Source of the DNA: ATX-6F1 sp943369485
GTDB taxonomy: Bacteria > Cyanobacteriota > Cyanobacteriia > PCC-6307 > Cyanobiaceae
Direction of reading: 5' to 3'
Assembly: GCA_943369485.1 (NCBI GenBank)
Contig: CALRNH020000002.1
Coordinates: forward strand, 62,001-126,000
Length of the DNA: 64,000 nucleotides
The notes under the pieces were generated by a model. The model did not search any database and was not told the origin of the DNA. It worked only from the letters and a program-made list of their open reading frames with translations. Both the position numbers and the translations under genes were made by a program. Shown here one piece after another: positions 1 to 8,592 of this stretch (positions are counted from its first letter, which is position 1; the number at the start of each line of letters is the position of its first letter).

Positions 1-827
1 GCCATTTCCACGGGCTGGGGGCGAAACGCACCCTGGTGTTGCCGGTGTTCAACCGCTTCGAGACGCCGCACCGCACCACCACCGAAGCGGGCAACAACTT
101 CGTGCGCCTCAACGAACCCGGCAGCACCCACCTCAAACGTGCCGATCTGATCAGCGAGGTGGGCTTCCTCTCCGCCCTGGCGGCCCGCCTGCTGGGCCGC
201 GATCCCGTGGACTGGGCCCAGCTCCAGGATCCCGTCTACGTGCGCCAGCTGATCGCCCGCACCGTGCCTGGTTATGGCCCGATCGCCCACATCGATGAAA
301 CCAAGCGGGAATTCAGCGTGCAGGGGCGGCTGTTCAGCGAGCCGACCTTCCCCACACCCTCGGGTCGGGCGCGGATGGAGGCCACCCCCCTGCCGGTGCT
401 GGAGCTGCCTGGGCCGGCCCACTTCGGCGGTCTGGCGCCGGAGGAAACCGGCCTGGTGCTGGCGTTGATCACGGCCCGCAGCTACTCCCAGCACAACACC
501 GTCGTCTACAAGGAAGGCGACGCCTACCGGGGCATGCCCCATCGGAACACGATCCTGATGAACCGCGCCGATCTCAAGCGCTCGGGCCTGGGTGCCCACC
601 AGCGCGTGACGGTGCAGGGGGAAGCCGGGGTGCTCGAGAACGTGGAGATCATCCCCGGCGAGATTCGCGAGGGGGCGGCGCTGATGTTCTATCCGGAGGT
701 GAACGCGATCCTCAGGGCCCAGGTCGATCCCCGCAGCGGCACGCCCGCCTTCAAACGGGTGCCGGTGCTGGTGCGATCGGAAGGGCCTGGAGTCAGGGGT
801 CGTCCCGCAGCCGCCGCTGGCCCCTGA
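1..827 (+). CDS. FdhF/YdeP-type molybdopterin oxidoreductase, C-terminal part
   Basis: The gene enters from the left edge; the frame is open from base 3, so only the last ~275 residues are seen. The sequence shows the end of the catalytic domain and the C-terminal molybdopterin dinucleotide-binding domain (stretch around SYSQHNTVVYKEGDAYRGMP, then the MNRADL segment). This arrangement is typical of the FdhF/YdeP family of putative formate-dehydrogenase-like oxidoreductases, whose substrate is usually unknown. The iron-sulfur and active-site region lies outside the window. The last 35 bases overlap the 3' end of the convergent membrane-protein gene. Its place beside mobA and moaA fits an enzyme that needs molybdenum cofactor. 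Family assignment is fairly sure; substrate is not. Confidence 0.8.
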   Translation, partial: HFHGLGAKRTLVLPVFNRFETPHRTTTEAGNNFVRLNEPGSTHLKRADLISEVGFLSALAARLLGRDPVDWAQLQDPVYVRQLIARTVPGYGPIAHIDETKREFSVQGRLFSEPTFPTPSGRARMEATPLPVLELPGPAHFGGLAPEETGLVLALITARSYSQHNTVVYKEGDAYRGMPHRNTILMNRADLKRSGLGAHQRVTVQGEAGVLENVEIIPGEIREGAALMFYPEVNAILRAQVDPRSGTPAFKRVPVLVRSEGPGVRGRPAAAAGP

Positions 828-1242
828 GCAGGCGGCAGGCCAGAAGAAAGCCGCCGCAGGCGGCCAGTGAAACGGTGAGCACCTCCCCTCGCCCGGGGAT
901 CAGCAGCACGTAGCCCTTCCCCTTGGTGAGCGCAGCGAAGCTCGACACACAGAACGGCATCAGGAACAGCCGCAGGGTCTGCCAGCGATCGGTTGGCGAG
1001 GGAACACCACGGGAGACGCTGAGCATCAGGCCCACGCCGATGATCACGCTGAGGCCCAGGGAGTTCAGCCAGAGCAGGGGATCGGGCTCGAACAGCGCGA
1101 TGGCGCTGACCAGGTACCAGATCAGGTAGCACCAGAGCACCTGCTTGCCGGCTCGCAGGTTGGCGAAGTAGCGCAGCAGGGCGATCGCCCGCCCCGAAGG
1201 CGGGTCCGCCCGTGATTCATTCCTTCCCTGATCGGCGCTCAA
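793..1242 (-). CDS. Small membrane protein downstream of moaA
   Basis: 149-residue protein with about four hydrophobic segments (starting near residues 34, 60, 90 and 117), so an inner-membrane protein. I do not recognise the family. The start is a TTG whose last bases overlap the moaA stop (TTGA), and no in-frame ATG is available nearby, which argues for translational coupling to moaA. Its 3' end runs 35 bases into the convergent oxidoreductase gene. It is therefore probably the third gene of a mobA-moaA operon. A role linked to molybdenum cofactor or nitrate metabolism is only suggested by position. Confidence 0.65.
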   Translation of the reverse strand: MSADQGRNESRADPPSGRAIALLRYFANLRAGKQVLWCYLIWYLVSAIALFEPDPLLWLNSLGLSVIIGVGLMLSVSRGVPSPTDRWQTLRLFLMPFCVSSFAALTKGKGYVLLIPGRGEVLTVSLAACGGFLLACRLLRGQRRLRDDP

Positions 1243-2330
1243 CCTCCCAGGTAGGCCATCTCGGCCCGGGTGGGGGCGGTCTGTTCTGTGGCGACGCCCC
1301 GTTGTTGCTCGTGGCGCTGCTCGCTCCAGCGGTCCGAGCGCCCACGCCAGAATCCGCTCAGGGCCTGGGCCAGGCCGGGCGCATCAAGGGCGGGCCGCAG
1401 CCAGGGTTTGAGATCGGTACCGCTGGTGGCGAACAGGCAGCCGTAGGCGATCCCATCGGCGGTGATGCGCAGGCGGTTGCAGTCGCCGCAGAAGGGGGCG
1501 CTGATCGAGGCCACCACGGCGACGTGAGCCCCTCCGGGACCGCCGCGGCCGCCGCCATCTCGGTAACGCCAGCGGCTGGAGGTGCCGTGGGCGCTGCGGC
1601 CCAGGGGCTCCAGGGGCCAGTGTTCGCCGAGGCGCGCCGTCATGTCCTGGGCGCTCAGCACCTGATCGGCGGACCAGCCGTTGCGGTTGCCCACATCCAT
1701 GAACTCGATCAGGCGCAGCTCGAGACCTCGCTCCCGGGCCAGTTCCGCCAGGGGCAGCAGCTGGTCGCCGTTACCGCCGCGGGTGAGCACGGCGTTGAGC
1801 TTGAGGTCGCCCTGGGCTGGATCAAAACCCGCCGCACGGGCGTTCTCGATCGCCGCGAGCACCTTCTCCAGCACCATCGCTCCGGCAGCGGCCCCCCCGC
1901 TGAGCCCGGCCATGCGAGCCACGCTGGCGCCATCGCTGCCATCGAGGCTGAGGGTGATCCGGTCGAGGCCCGCCGCCTTGAGCCCCCGGGCCCGTTCGGC
2001 GCTCAGCAGCACACCGTTGCTGGTGAGAGCAATCTCGCGCAGGTGGCCGTGGCCATCGCCTTCGGCGCGTTGGCGCAGGGGTTGGAGGGCGGCGATCAGT
2101 GCTTCGAGCCCTGGATGCAGCAAGGGCTCACCACCGGTGAGCCGCAGGGTGTGGACCCCCAGAGCCACCGCCGTCTCCACCAGTTGGCGGCGCTCGTCGT
2201 CGCTGAGCAGCTCAGGCGGATCGGCGCCCTCCGGACAGCAGTAGGGGCAGGCCAGATTGCAGCGGGCCGTGAGCGACAGGCGCAGCACCCCCAGGGGCCG
2301 GCCGAGCTGATCCAGGGGACCTTGCGCCAT
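1239..2330 (-). CDS. moaA: GTP 3',8-cyclase MoaA
   Basis: Radical-SAM enzyme for the first step of molybdenum cofactor synthesis: GTP to the cyclic 8',3'-dihydro-GTP intermediate, with MoaC. The N-terminus has the CNLACPYC cluster (CxxxCxxC) around residues 23-30, followed by LRLTGGEPLL and the C-terminal second cluster region FCGDCNRLRITADG. The protein ends with the double glycine typical of MoaA (AYLGG). I chose the ATG at 2330 (363 residues). The frame stays open upstream, but that part is antisense-like proline-rich text lying over mobA. It follows mobA by 10 bases and its stop overlaps the next gene. It supplies cofactor for NarB. Confidence 0.93.
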   Translation of the reverse strand: MAQGPLDQLGRPLGVLRLSLTARCNLACPYCCPEGADPPELLSDDERRQLVETAVALGVHTLRLTGGEPLLHPGLEALIAALQPLRQRAEGDGHGHLREIALTSNGVLLSAERARGLKAAGLDRITLSLDGSDGASVARMAGLSGGAAAGAMVLEKVLAAIENARAAGFDPAQGDLKLNAVLTRGGNGDQLLPLAELARERGLELRLIEFMDVGNRNGWSADQVLSAQDMTARLGEHWPLEPLGRSAHGTSSRWRYRDGGGRGGPGGAHVAVVASISAPFCGDCNRLRITADGIAYGCLFATSGTDLKPWLRPALDAPGLAQALSGFWRGRSDRWSEQRHEQQRGVATEQTAPTRAEMAYLGG

Positions 2331-2340
2331 GGGGCGCACG

Positions 2341-2958
2341 CTAGGGCCAGAGCGCGGCGGCGGTGGCGGGGTCGTTGGCGTTGCGCAGGGGGGCGGCCGG
2401 CAAGGGCACGGCGCGGGCACCCACCGCCTCCAGCCAGCCCTGCAGGCTGCGGTGGCCCCTGGCGAGGTGCGCCTCAAGCGACTCCCGCCGCTGCCGATCG
2501 GCGGGGTAGATCCCCAGCAGGGGCTGGAGGCGTTCACCATCGTGGGCCACCAGCAGCTGTCCGGGGTCGCTGCGGGCCTGCCGGCAGAGGCTGGCGAGGC
2601 TGGCGCCATCCAGCCAGGGCATGTCGACGGGGCAGAGCAGCAGCAGGGCGCCGGGGTGGTGCTCCATCAGCCGGGCCAAGGCCCGCAGGGGCCCCTCCCA
2701 GGGGGCCGGCTCTGCGAAGGCCTCCAGGGGCACCGCCAGGGATGGTGCGATGGCCCGGGCTAGATCCAGGTGGCTGGGGTGCCGGCTGAGCACGGTGATC
2801 GGGGCGCCTGGCTGGGCCAGCAGCCGCAGGCTGCGCTCCAGCCAGCTGCCGCCCTCAGGGTGGGGCAGCAGGGCCTTGTCGCGGCCCATGCGGCGGCTCT
2901 CACCGCCACTCAGCAGGCAGGCCCGCAGGGGGGGCACGGTCTGCGGGTCCAAGGCCAA
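2341..2958 (-). CDS. mobA: Molybdenum cofactor guanylyltransferase MobA
   Basis: Transfers GMP to molybdopterin to make the guanine dinucleotide cofactor (bis-MGD) used by nitrate reductase and the FdhF-type enzyme. The nucleotide-binding loop LLSGGESRRMGRDKA sits near residues 15-29 and the metal-binding segment LCPVDMPWLDG follows at mid-length; 205 residues is normal for the family. The start is uncertain: TTG at 2958 or GTG at 2937, with no strong ribosome-binding site for either. It is the first gene of a leftward operon with moaA and shares its upstream region with the divergent cynS-narB genes. Confidence 0.9.
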   Translation of the reverse strand: MALDPQTVPPLRACLLSGGESRRMGRDKALLPHPEGGSWLERSLRLLAQPGAPITVLSRHPSHLDLARAIAPSLAVPLEAFAEPAPWEGPLRALARLMEHHPGALLLLCPVDMPWLDGASLASLCRQARSDPGQLLVAHDGERLQPLLGIYPADRQRRESLEAHLARGHRSLQGWLEAVGARAVPLPAAPLRNANDPATAAALWP

Positions 2959-3021
2959 CGGCGGCAGGTGTGAACCCTATGGCGCCCGATGATCGGGCGC
3001 CGCTCCAAGCACAACAACTCC

Positions 3022-3063
3022 GTAGCGGTTGCCACCGGACAGGCCCTGGGCGCTCCGTAGGGT
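3022..3063 (+). promoter_or_regulatory. NtcA-type promoter of cynS-narB
   Basis: GTA-N8-CAC at 3022-3035 is followed by exactly 22 bases and then TAGGGT at 3058-3063. The canonical cyanobacterial NtcA-activated promoter is GTA-N8-TAC, about 22 bases, then TAN3T. Only one base of the activator box differs, and the spacing and -10 box fit. It lies 23 bases upstream of the cynS start. NtcA control of nitrate assimilation is established in cyanobacteria; binding here is inferred. Confidence 0.65.
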
Positions 3064-3085
3064 CCGGCCACCGTTTCCATGAGCC

Positions 3086-3541
3086 ATGGCCGCCGCTTCG
3101 CTCCCTTCCGAGCTCACCACCACGCTGCTGGCGGCCAAGCGCCGGCTTGGTCTGAGCTTCGCGGATCTGGGCGCCCTGATCGGCACCGATGAGGTTTGGG
3201 TGGCGAGTTTGATCCATGGCCAGGCGACGGCGACCGCCCAGGAGGCGTCCACGCTGCTGACGGCTCTGCAGCTCGATTCCTCCCTGGTCGAACAGCTCAG
3301 CGCCTACCCGCTGAAGGGCGCTCTCCATCCGGTGATTCCCACCGATCCGCTGCTGTATCGCTTCTTCGAAATCCTGCAGGTCTACGGGTTGCCGCTCAAG
3401 GATGTGATCCAGGAAAAGTTCGGCGACGGCATCATGTCGGCGATCGACTTCACCCTTCATGTCGATCGGGTCGAGGACCCCAAGGGCGATCGGGTCAAGG
3501 TGACGATGAATGGCAAGTTCCTGCCCTACCGCAAGTGGTGA
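3086..3541 (+). CDS. cynS: Cyanate hydratase (cyanase)
   Basis: Converts cyanate and bicarbonate to ammonia and CO2. The 151-residue protein has the N-terminal helix-turn-helix-like domain and the C-terminal catalytic domain with the family's Arg, Glu and Ser, here R92 and E95 in YRFFEIL and S118 in GIMSAIDF. It ends with the typical FLPYRKW. The stop overlaps the narB GTG start (GTGA), so the two are probably co-translated from one nitrogen-regulated promoter. Cyanase is part of the nitrogen-scavenging set of many picocyanobacteria. Confidence 0.96.
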   Translation: MAAASLPSELTTTLLAAKRRLGLSFADLGALIGTDEVWVASLIHGQATATAQEASTLLTALQLDSSLVEQLSAYPLKGALHPVIPTDPLLYRFFEILQVYGLPLKDVIQEKFGDGIMSAIDFTLHVDRVEDPKGDRVKVTMNGKFLPYRKW

Positions 3542-5673
3542 GTGGCGCCGGGTCCGGCAACGCCCAGGCCCAGTGCCCCTACTGCGGCGTGGGCTGCGGC
3601 CTCGAGCTCAAACCCCCGTCAGAGCAGGATGGCAGCTGGACGGCCCGGGGTGATCGCCATCACCCCTCCTCCCTGGGGCAGGTGTGCATCAAGGGGGCCA
3701 CCGTTGGCGAAACGCTCGACCGGGGCCGGCTCACCTCGCCCCTTTACCGCGAGCGCACCGATCAGCCTTTCACCCCGATCGACTGGGAGACGGCCTTTGG
3801 CCTCCTGGTGAGGCAGATTCGGGCGGTGCTCGCCGATCGTGGGCCCAGGGGCCTGGCGATGTATGGATCAGGCCAGTTCCTCACCGAGGACTACTACCTG
3901 GCCCAGAAGCTGTTCAAGGGAGCGCTGGGTAGCAACAACTTCGATGCCAACTCCCGCCTGTGCATGAGTTCGGCGGTGGCCGGCTATGCCCGCAGCCTCG
4001 GCTCCGATGGCCCCCCCTGCTGCTACGACGATCTCGATCTTGCCGACACGGTGTTCGTCATTGGCGCCAACATCGCCGAGTGCCATCCGGTTCTGTTCCA
4101 GCGCCTCGTCAAGCGCCATCGCAAGCGCCGTGACCCCGATGAGCTTCGGGTGGTGGTCGTCGATCCACGCGAAACCGCCACCATCGGCATCGCCGACCAC
4201 TACCTCGCCATCCACCCCGGCACCGATCTGGTGCTTCTCCATGGCATCGGCCATCTGTTGCTGAGGCAGGCCGAGATCGACCACCGCTTCATCGAGAACG
4301 CGACTGAGGGATTCAGCTCCTACGCCGCGCTGCTCAAGCAGTGGACGCCGTCCAGGGTTGCCCTGCTGTGCGGCATCAGCGAAGACCAGCTCCAGGAGGT
4401 GGCCCGGCTCTGGGGCCGCAGCCGCGCGGTGTTGAGTCTGTGGTCGATGGGAGTCAACCAGTCGGCGGAGGGCTCGGCGACCGTCAGCGGGATCATCAAC
4501 CTGCACCTGCTCACTGGCCAGATCGGCCGGCCGGGGGCGGGGCCCTTTTCGCTCACCGGCCAGCCCAATGCCATGGGCGGCCGCGAGGCGGGGGGTCTGG
4601 CCCAGTTGCTACCTGGCTACCGCGCCGTGGCCGAACCGACGCACCGGGCCGATCTGGAGCGCCACTGGGGCCTGGCCCCAGGCGCCATCTCCGCCGAACC
4701 GGGGCTGGATGTGTGGCGGCAGATCGAGGCGATGGAGCGCGATGAGCTCGGGCTGTGGTGGGTGGCGGCCACTAACCCGCTGGTGAGTCTGCCTTCCCTC
4801 GATCGGGTGCGCGCCGCCGTGGCCCGTTGCCCGCTGGTGGTGCTGTCGGAGGCCTACGTGGGCACCGAAACCGAAGCCGTGGCGCACCTGGTGTTGCCGG
4901 CTGCCCAGTGGAGCGAGAAGGCGGGGGTGATGACCAACTCCGAGCGCCGCGTCACCCTTTGCTCCGCCTTCCGGGCGCCCCCCGGTGAAGCCCGCCCCGA
5001 TTGGGCCGTGTTTGCCGAGCTGGGCCGCCGCCTGGGGTTCGTCGAGCTGTTCAGCTACGGCTCCAGCGCCGAGGTCTACGACGAGTTCACCGCCAGCACC
5101 CGCGGCCGGCTGTGCGATCACGGCGGCTTGAGCCATCAGCTCTTGGCTGAGCACGGCCCCCAGCAGTGGCCATTCCCCCTCGGCACACGGCCCGGTGGTG
5201 GAGTGAGCCGCCTCTACACCGCGGGCCGTTTCCCCACCCCCAGCGGCCGGGCGCGCTTTCTTGCCGATCAACCGCTCGGCCTGGCCGAACCCCCCGACGA
5301 CGACTACCCCCTGGTGCTCACCGTGGGCCGCCATCTCGGCCAGTGGCACACGATGACCCGCACCGGCAAGGTGGAGCGTCTGCTGGCGATGGAACCGGAG
5401 CCGCTGCTGGAGGTTCATCCCGACGATGCGGACGTCGCCGGCCTGAGCGATGGTGAGCTGGCCTTGATCAGCTCCCGGCGGGGCAGCCTCACGGCCAAGG
5501 TGGCGATCACCAGGCGCATCCGGCCTGGCATGGTCTTTCTGCCGATGCATTGGGGGGCGGCCCAGGCGACTCCCTGTGAGGCCAACCGCCTCATGCACGA
5601 GCTCGGCTGCCCGATCTCCAAGCAGCCCGAGCTCAAGGCGGCGGCGGTGCGGCTGGCGCCCCTGAGCCCTTAG
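3538..5673 (+). CDS. narB: Ferredoxin-nitrate reductase NarB
   Basis: Assimilatory nitrate reductase: nitrate to nitrite in the cytoplasm with electrons from ferredoxin, using one [4Fe-4S] cluster and bis-MGD molybdenum. Starting at the GTG at 3538 the protein has 711 residues, normal for cyanobacterial NarB. Cluster cysteines are C13, C16, C20 and C50. NSRLCMSSAV carries the likely Mo-ligand cysteine. The C-terminal dinucleotide-binding domain ends with MVFLPMHWG and CPISKQPELK. The open frame extends upstream over cynS, but GTG with a GTGA overlap is the sensible start. Maturation is expected to need NarM, encoded 5 kb away. Confidence 0.96.
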   Translation: MSGAGSGNAQAQCPYCGVGCGLELKPPSEQDGSWTARGDRHHPSSLGQVCIKGATVGETLDRGRLTSPLYRERTDQPFTPIDWETAFGLLVRQIRAVLADRGPRGLAMYGSGQFLTEDYYLAQKLFKGALGSNNFDANSRLCMSSAVAGYARSLGSDGPPCCYDDLDLADTVFVIGANIAECHPVLFQRLVKRHRKRRDPDELRVVVVDPRETATIGIADHYLAIHPGTDLVLLHGIGHLLLRQAEIDHRFIENATEGFSSYAALLKQWTPSRVALLCGISEDQLQEVARLWGRSRAVLSLWSMGVNQSAEGSATVSGIINLHLLTGQIGRPGAGPFSLTGQPNAMGGREAGGLAQLLPGYRAVAEPTHRADLERHWGLAPGAISAEPGLDVWRQIEAMERDELGLWWVAATNPLVSLPSLDRVRAAVARCPLVVLSEAYVGTETEAVAHLVLPAAQWSEKAGVMTNSERRVTLCSAFRAPPGEARPDWAVFAELGRRLGFVELFSYGSSAEVYDEFTASTRGRLCDHGGLSHQLLAEHGPQQWPFPLGTRPGGGVSRLYTAGRFPTPSGRARFLADQPLGLAEPPDDDYPLVLTVGRHLGQWHTMTRTGKVERLLAMEPEPLLEVHPDDADVAGLSDGELALISSRRGSLTAKVAITRRIRPGMVFLPMHWGAAQATPCEANRLMHELGCPISKQPELKAAAVRLAPLSP

Positions 5674-5785
5674 GTGTGCTTTCCCACCAGGCGATGGTCA
5701 CCAGGCACCGTTGCGCCGGCCCAACAACAGGACGAGCCGTGACAGCAGGGACTTGGTGGGGTCCAACAGAACGGATTGGCCCGGC

Positions 5786-6586
5786 TCAGGTGTCGTCGTG
5801 GGCGTAGCGCCGGAACAGGAAATCCATGGCGTGGTTGCGCAGCTGGCCGTAGCGCGGGTCGGCCATCACCGTTTCCCGGTGGCGGGGCCGCTCGAAGGGC
5901 ACCGCCAGGATCTCGCCGATGCTCGCCGACGGGCCGTTGGTCATCATCACCACCCGGTCGGCGAGGAACAGGGCCTCGTCGATGTCGTGGGTGATCATCA
6001 GCACGGTTGGTTTCTGCTCCCGCCAGATCGTGAGCAGCTCCTCCTGCAGTTCCCCCTTGGTGATCGCATCGAGGGCCCCGAACGGTTCATCGAGGATCAG
6101 CACTTCAGGGTTCACGGCCAGGGCGCGGGCGATCGCCACCCGCTGGCGCATGCCGCCGGAGAGCTGGCCGGGGCGTTTCTGGCGCGCTTCGCTCAGCCCC
6201 ACCAGTTCCAGGTGGTGCTCCACCACCCGGGCGCGCGCGGCGGCGTCAAGTTCCGGGCGGGCGGCCTTCACCGCCAACGAGACGTTCTGCCAGACGCTGT
6301 ACCAGGGCAGGAGCGAATAGTTCTGGAACACCACCATGCGGTCGGGGCCGGGTCGATCGATCGGCACCCCGCGCAGGGCCACCTGGCCGCTGCTGGGCTT
6401 GAGAAACCCCGACACCATGTTCAACAGGGTTGACTTGCCGCAGCCGGAGTGGCCGATCACGCAGAGGAACTCCCCCTGACCCACCGAAAGGTTGATGCCA
6501 CTGAGGGCCTCGAAGGGCCCCCGCCGGGTCTGGAACACCTGGCCCAGGTTCTGGAATTCCAGAAAGGGAGCTTCGGGCGCGGTCAT
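5786..6586 (-). CDS. nrtD: Nitrate ABC transporter ATPase NrtD
   Basis: ATP-binding subunit of the nitrate/nitrite importer. Walker A GHSGCGKST, signature LSGGMRQRVAIARAL, Walker B VLILDEPFGALDA and the H-loop THDIDEAL are all present. From the ATG at 6586 it has 266 residues; unlike NrtC it lacks a C-terminal substrate-binding-like domain. The start overlaps the nrtC stop (ATGA). It is the last gene of nrtABCD and converges on narB across about 110 bases in which I see no clear terminator. Confidence 0.94.
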   Translation of the reverse strand: MTAPEAPFLEFQNLGQVFQTRRGPFEALSGINLSVGQGEFLCVIGHSGCGKSTLLNMVSGFLKPSSGQVALRGVPIDRPGPDRMVVFQNYSLLPWYSVWQNVSLAVKAARPELDAAARARVVEHHLELVGLSEARQKRPGQLSGGMRQRVAIARALAVNPEVLILDEPFGALDAITKGELQEELLTIWREQKPTVLMITHDIDEALFLADRVVMMTNGPSASIGEILAVPFERPRHRETVMADPRYGQLRNHAMDFLFRRYAHDDT

Positions 6587-8592
6587 GGCAGGGCAACGAG
6601 GGTGGGTGAGGTCTGCCGGCTGAAGGACAACTGGGCCAGGTAGGCGAGGGGGTCGTCCTGGTCGAAGGGCACACCATCGGCCAGGGCAAAGGCCCGCCGC
6701 TCGGGCCGCAGGGCGGCAAAACCGGCCCGCTCGAGGGCCCCATGGCACCAGTCGGGGCGATAGACCTCGCTGAGCAGCTCCAGTCGGTTGCTGGGGAAGG
6801 GGCTCCAACCCCAGCGGCAGAACTGACTGAGGATCCAGGTGCCCTCGGCGCGATCGGGCTCGTGGGCCCTGTCGGCGTGGAACTGGTTGAAGCGCAGCAG
6901 CTGCCGTGGGCCCCCGCCGGTGCCGTCATCGAACTGGCGCTGCAGGGCCAACGACGATCCCGGGCCCAGCCACTGGGGCCGGCTCATCAGCCCGACCAGG
7001 CGCTCGCGCTCGGCGCCGTCGTCGCAGCGCTCCGCCGCCTGCATCAGGCCGGCGCAGAGGCCGATCACGGCCTCGGGATGGGCTTCCGCCCAGGCCTCGC
7101 CCAAGGTGAGCACCTTCTCGGGATGCCCGGGCCAGATGTCCAGGTCGGTGGCCAGCACCGTGGCCAGCCCGTCATCGACGGCCCGGGCGATGCGGTAGCG
7201 GCCGGCGATGAAGCCATCGATCTTTCCGGCCCGAAGGGCGGCCAGCATGGCCATCGGCGAGAGGACCGAAAAGCGCACCTGCGCTTCGGGGTCGATGCCC
7301 AGGGAGGCCAGCCAGTGGCGCAGCAACAGGTCGGCCATGCCCCTGGCCTGGGGAAGGGCGATGTGCAGCGGCTCGCCGGTGGTCCGCAGGTGCTCCGCCA
7401 GGCCATTCGGAGTGCTGACGCCCCGATCGTGGAAGCGTCGGGCCAGGGCGAAGGCGTTGCCGTTGCGGCTCACCGTCATCGGGGTGAGCGCGGGCCAGCT
7501 CCTCGCTCCGCCAAGGCCGAGGCGCAGGGCCAGGGGGGTGGTCGCCGAGGTGATGGCGCCATCGAGCGCTCCGGCGACCAGCTGCTCCTCCAGCTGCTGC
7601 CAGCGGGCGAAGGGCTGGGGCAACACGCGTACCCCGAAGGCTTCGATGAAGCCCTCCTCGAGGGCCAGGGCCAGGGGGGCCACATCGAGCCCGGGCAGAT
7701 AGCCGAGCCGCAGCAGGCGCGGGGCGGCGCTGGCGGCGCTGCCTGGGATGGCGCTGCGCACAGGTCCGGCGGCCTGGCTGGAGGCTGCGGGCGCGCGCCG
7801 TTGCCGCAGCCGGCGCTGCTGCTCGAGGAACCCCATCAGTTCCGCCCGCAGCGGGTAGTAGTCGGGGTGCTCCATCACCTCCAGGCGTTCCCGGGGCCTG
7901 GGCAACGGCACGTTGAGAATCTGGCCGATGCCCGCCTCCGGACCGTTGGTCAGGCACACCACCCGGTCGGAGAGCAGCAGGGCCTCATCCACGTCGTGGG
8001 TCACCATCACGGTGGTCACCCCGGCTTCCTGGCAGATCCGCATCAGCTGCTGCTGCAGGTTGCCTCGGGTGAGGGCGTCGAGGGCCCCGAAGGGCTCATC
8101 GAGCAGCAGCAGCTGGGGGCGGATCGCGAGCGCCCGGGCGATGGCCACCCGTTGCTTCATGCCCCCGGAGAGTTCCCGGGGATACCGCTCGGCGGCGGTG
8201 GTCAGACCCACCAGCTGGAGATTGCGTTCGACGATCGAGCCCCGCTCATCGGGGCTGCTCTCGCCCATCACGTTGTTGACCGCCAGGGCGATGTTCTGGC
8301 GCACGCTCAGCCAGGGCAGCAGCGAATAGTTCTGGAACACCACCATGCGCTCGGGGCCAGGAGCCGTGATCTGACGGCCGTGCATCAAGATGCCGCCTTC
8401 GCTGGCCTGGATCAGGCCCGCCAGCAGGTTCAGCAGGGTGGACTTGCCGCAGCCGGAGTGGCCGATCAGGGAGACGAATTCCCCCTCGCTGATGCTCAGG
8501 TCGATCGATTTGAGCGCCACGTAGCGCCCACCGCCCGTGAGCGGAAAAACCTGGGTGATGTTGTCGACCGTGATCAGGCCGGGAGTGGTCAT
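6583..8592 (-). CDS. nrtC: Nitrate ABC transporter ATPase with NrtA-like domain, NrtC
   Basis: 669 residues from the ATG at 8592. The first ~255 form an ABC ATPase (Walker A GHSGCGKST, signature LSGGMKQRVAIARAL, Walker B LLLLDEPFGALDA). A linker leads to a ~380-residue C-terminal domain homologous to the nitrate-binding protein NrtA (from about LRLGYLPGLDVAPLALALEEG). In cyanobacterial NrtC this domain is known to serve ammonium/nitrogen-status inhibition of uptake. Both ends overlap neighbours by ATGA (nrtB before, nrtD after). The frame remains open upstream over nrtB, but that part is a shadow. Confidence 0.95.
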   Translation of the reverse strand: MTTPGLITVDNITQVFPLTGGGRYVALKSIDLSISEGEFVSLIGHSGCGKSTLLNLLAGLIQASEGGILMHGRQITAPGPERMVVFQNYSLLPWLSVRQNIALAVNNVMGESSPDERGSIVERNLQLVGLTTAAERYPRELSGGMKQRVAIARALAIRPQLLLLDEPFGALDALTRGNLQQQLMRICQEAGVTTVMVTHDVDEALLLSDRVVCLTNGPEAGIGQILNVPLPRPRERLEVMEHPDYYPLRAELMGFLEQQRRLRQRRAPAASSQAAGPVRSAIPGSAASAAPRLLRLGYLPGLDVAPLALALEEGFIEAFGVRVLPQPFARWQQLEEQLVAGALDGAITSATTPLALRLGLGGARSWPALTPMTVSRNGNAFALARRFHDRGVSTPNGLAEHLRTTGEPLHIALPQARGMADLLLRHWLASLGIDPEAQVRFSVLSPMAMLAALRAGKIDGFIAGRYRIARAVDDGLATVLATDLDIWPGHPEKVLTLGEAWAEAHPEAVIGLCAGLMQAAERCDDGAERERLVGLMSRPQWLGPGSSLALQRQFDDGTGGGPRQLLRFNQFHADRAHEPDRAEGTWILSQFCRWGWSPFPSNRLELLSEVYRPDWCHGALERAGFAALRPERRAFALADGVPFDQDDPLAYLAQLSFSRQTSPTLVALP

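Noticed and set aside
2331..2609. N-terminal extension of moaA
   Set aside because: No MoaA similarity; it lies over mobA. Similar false extensions were trimmed from nrtD, nrtC, the alpha-E, GGDEF, VanW, ureB, hsdR and aminotransferase genes.
1212..2789. Long plus-strand open frame over moaA and mobA
   Set aside because: It is antisense to two clear genes; high GC content makes such shadow frames common. The same reasoning removed long antisense frames over nrt, DUF2126, the CHAT genes, ureC, hsdM and hsdR.
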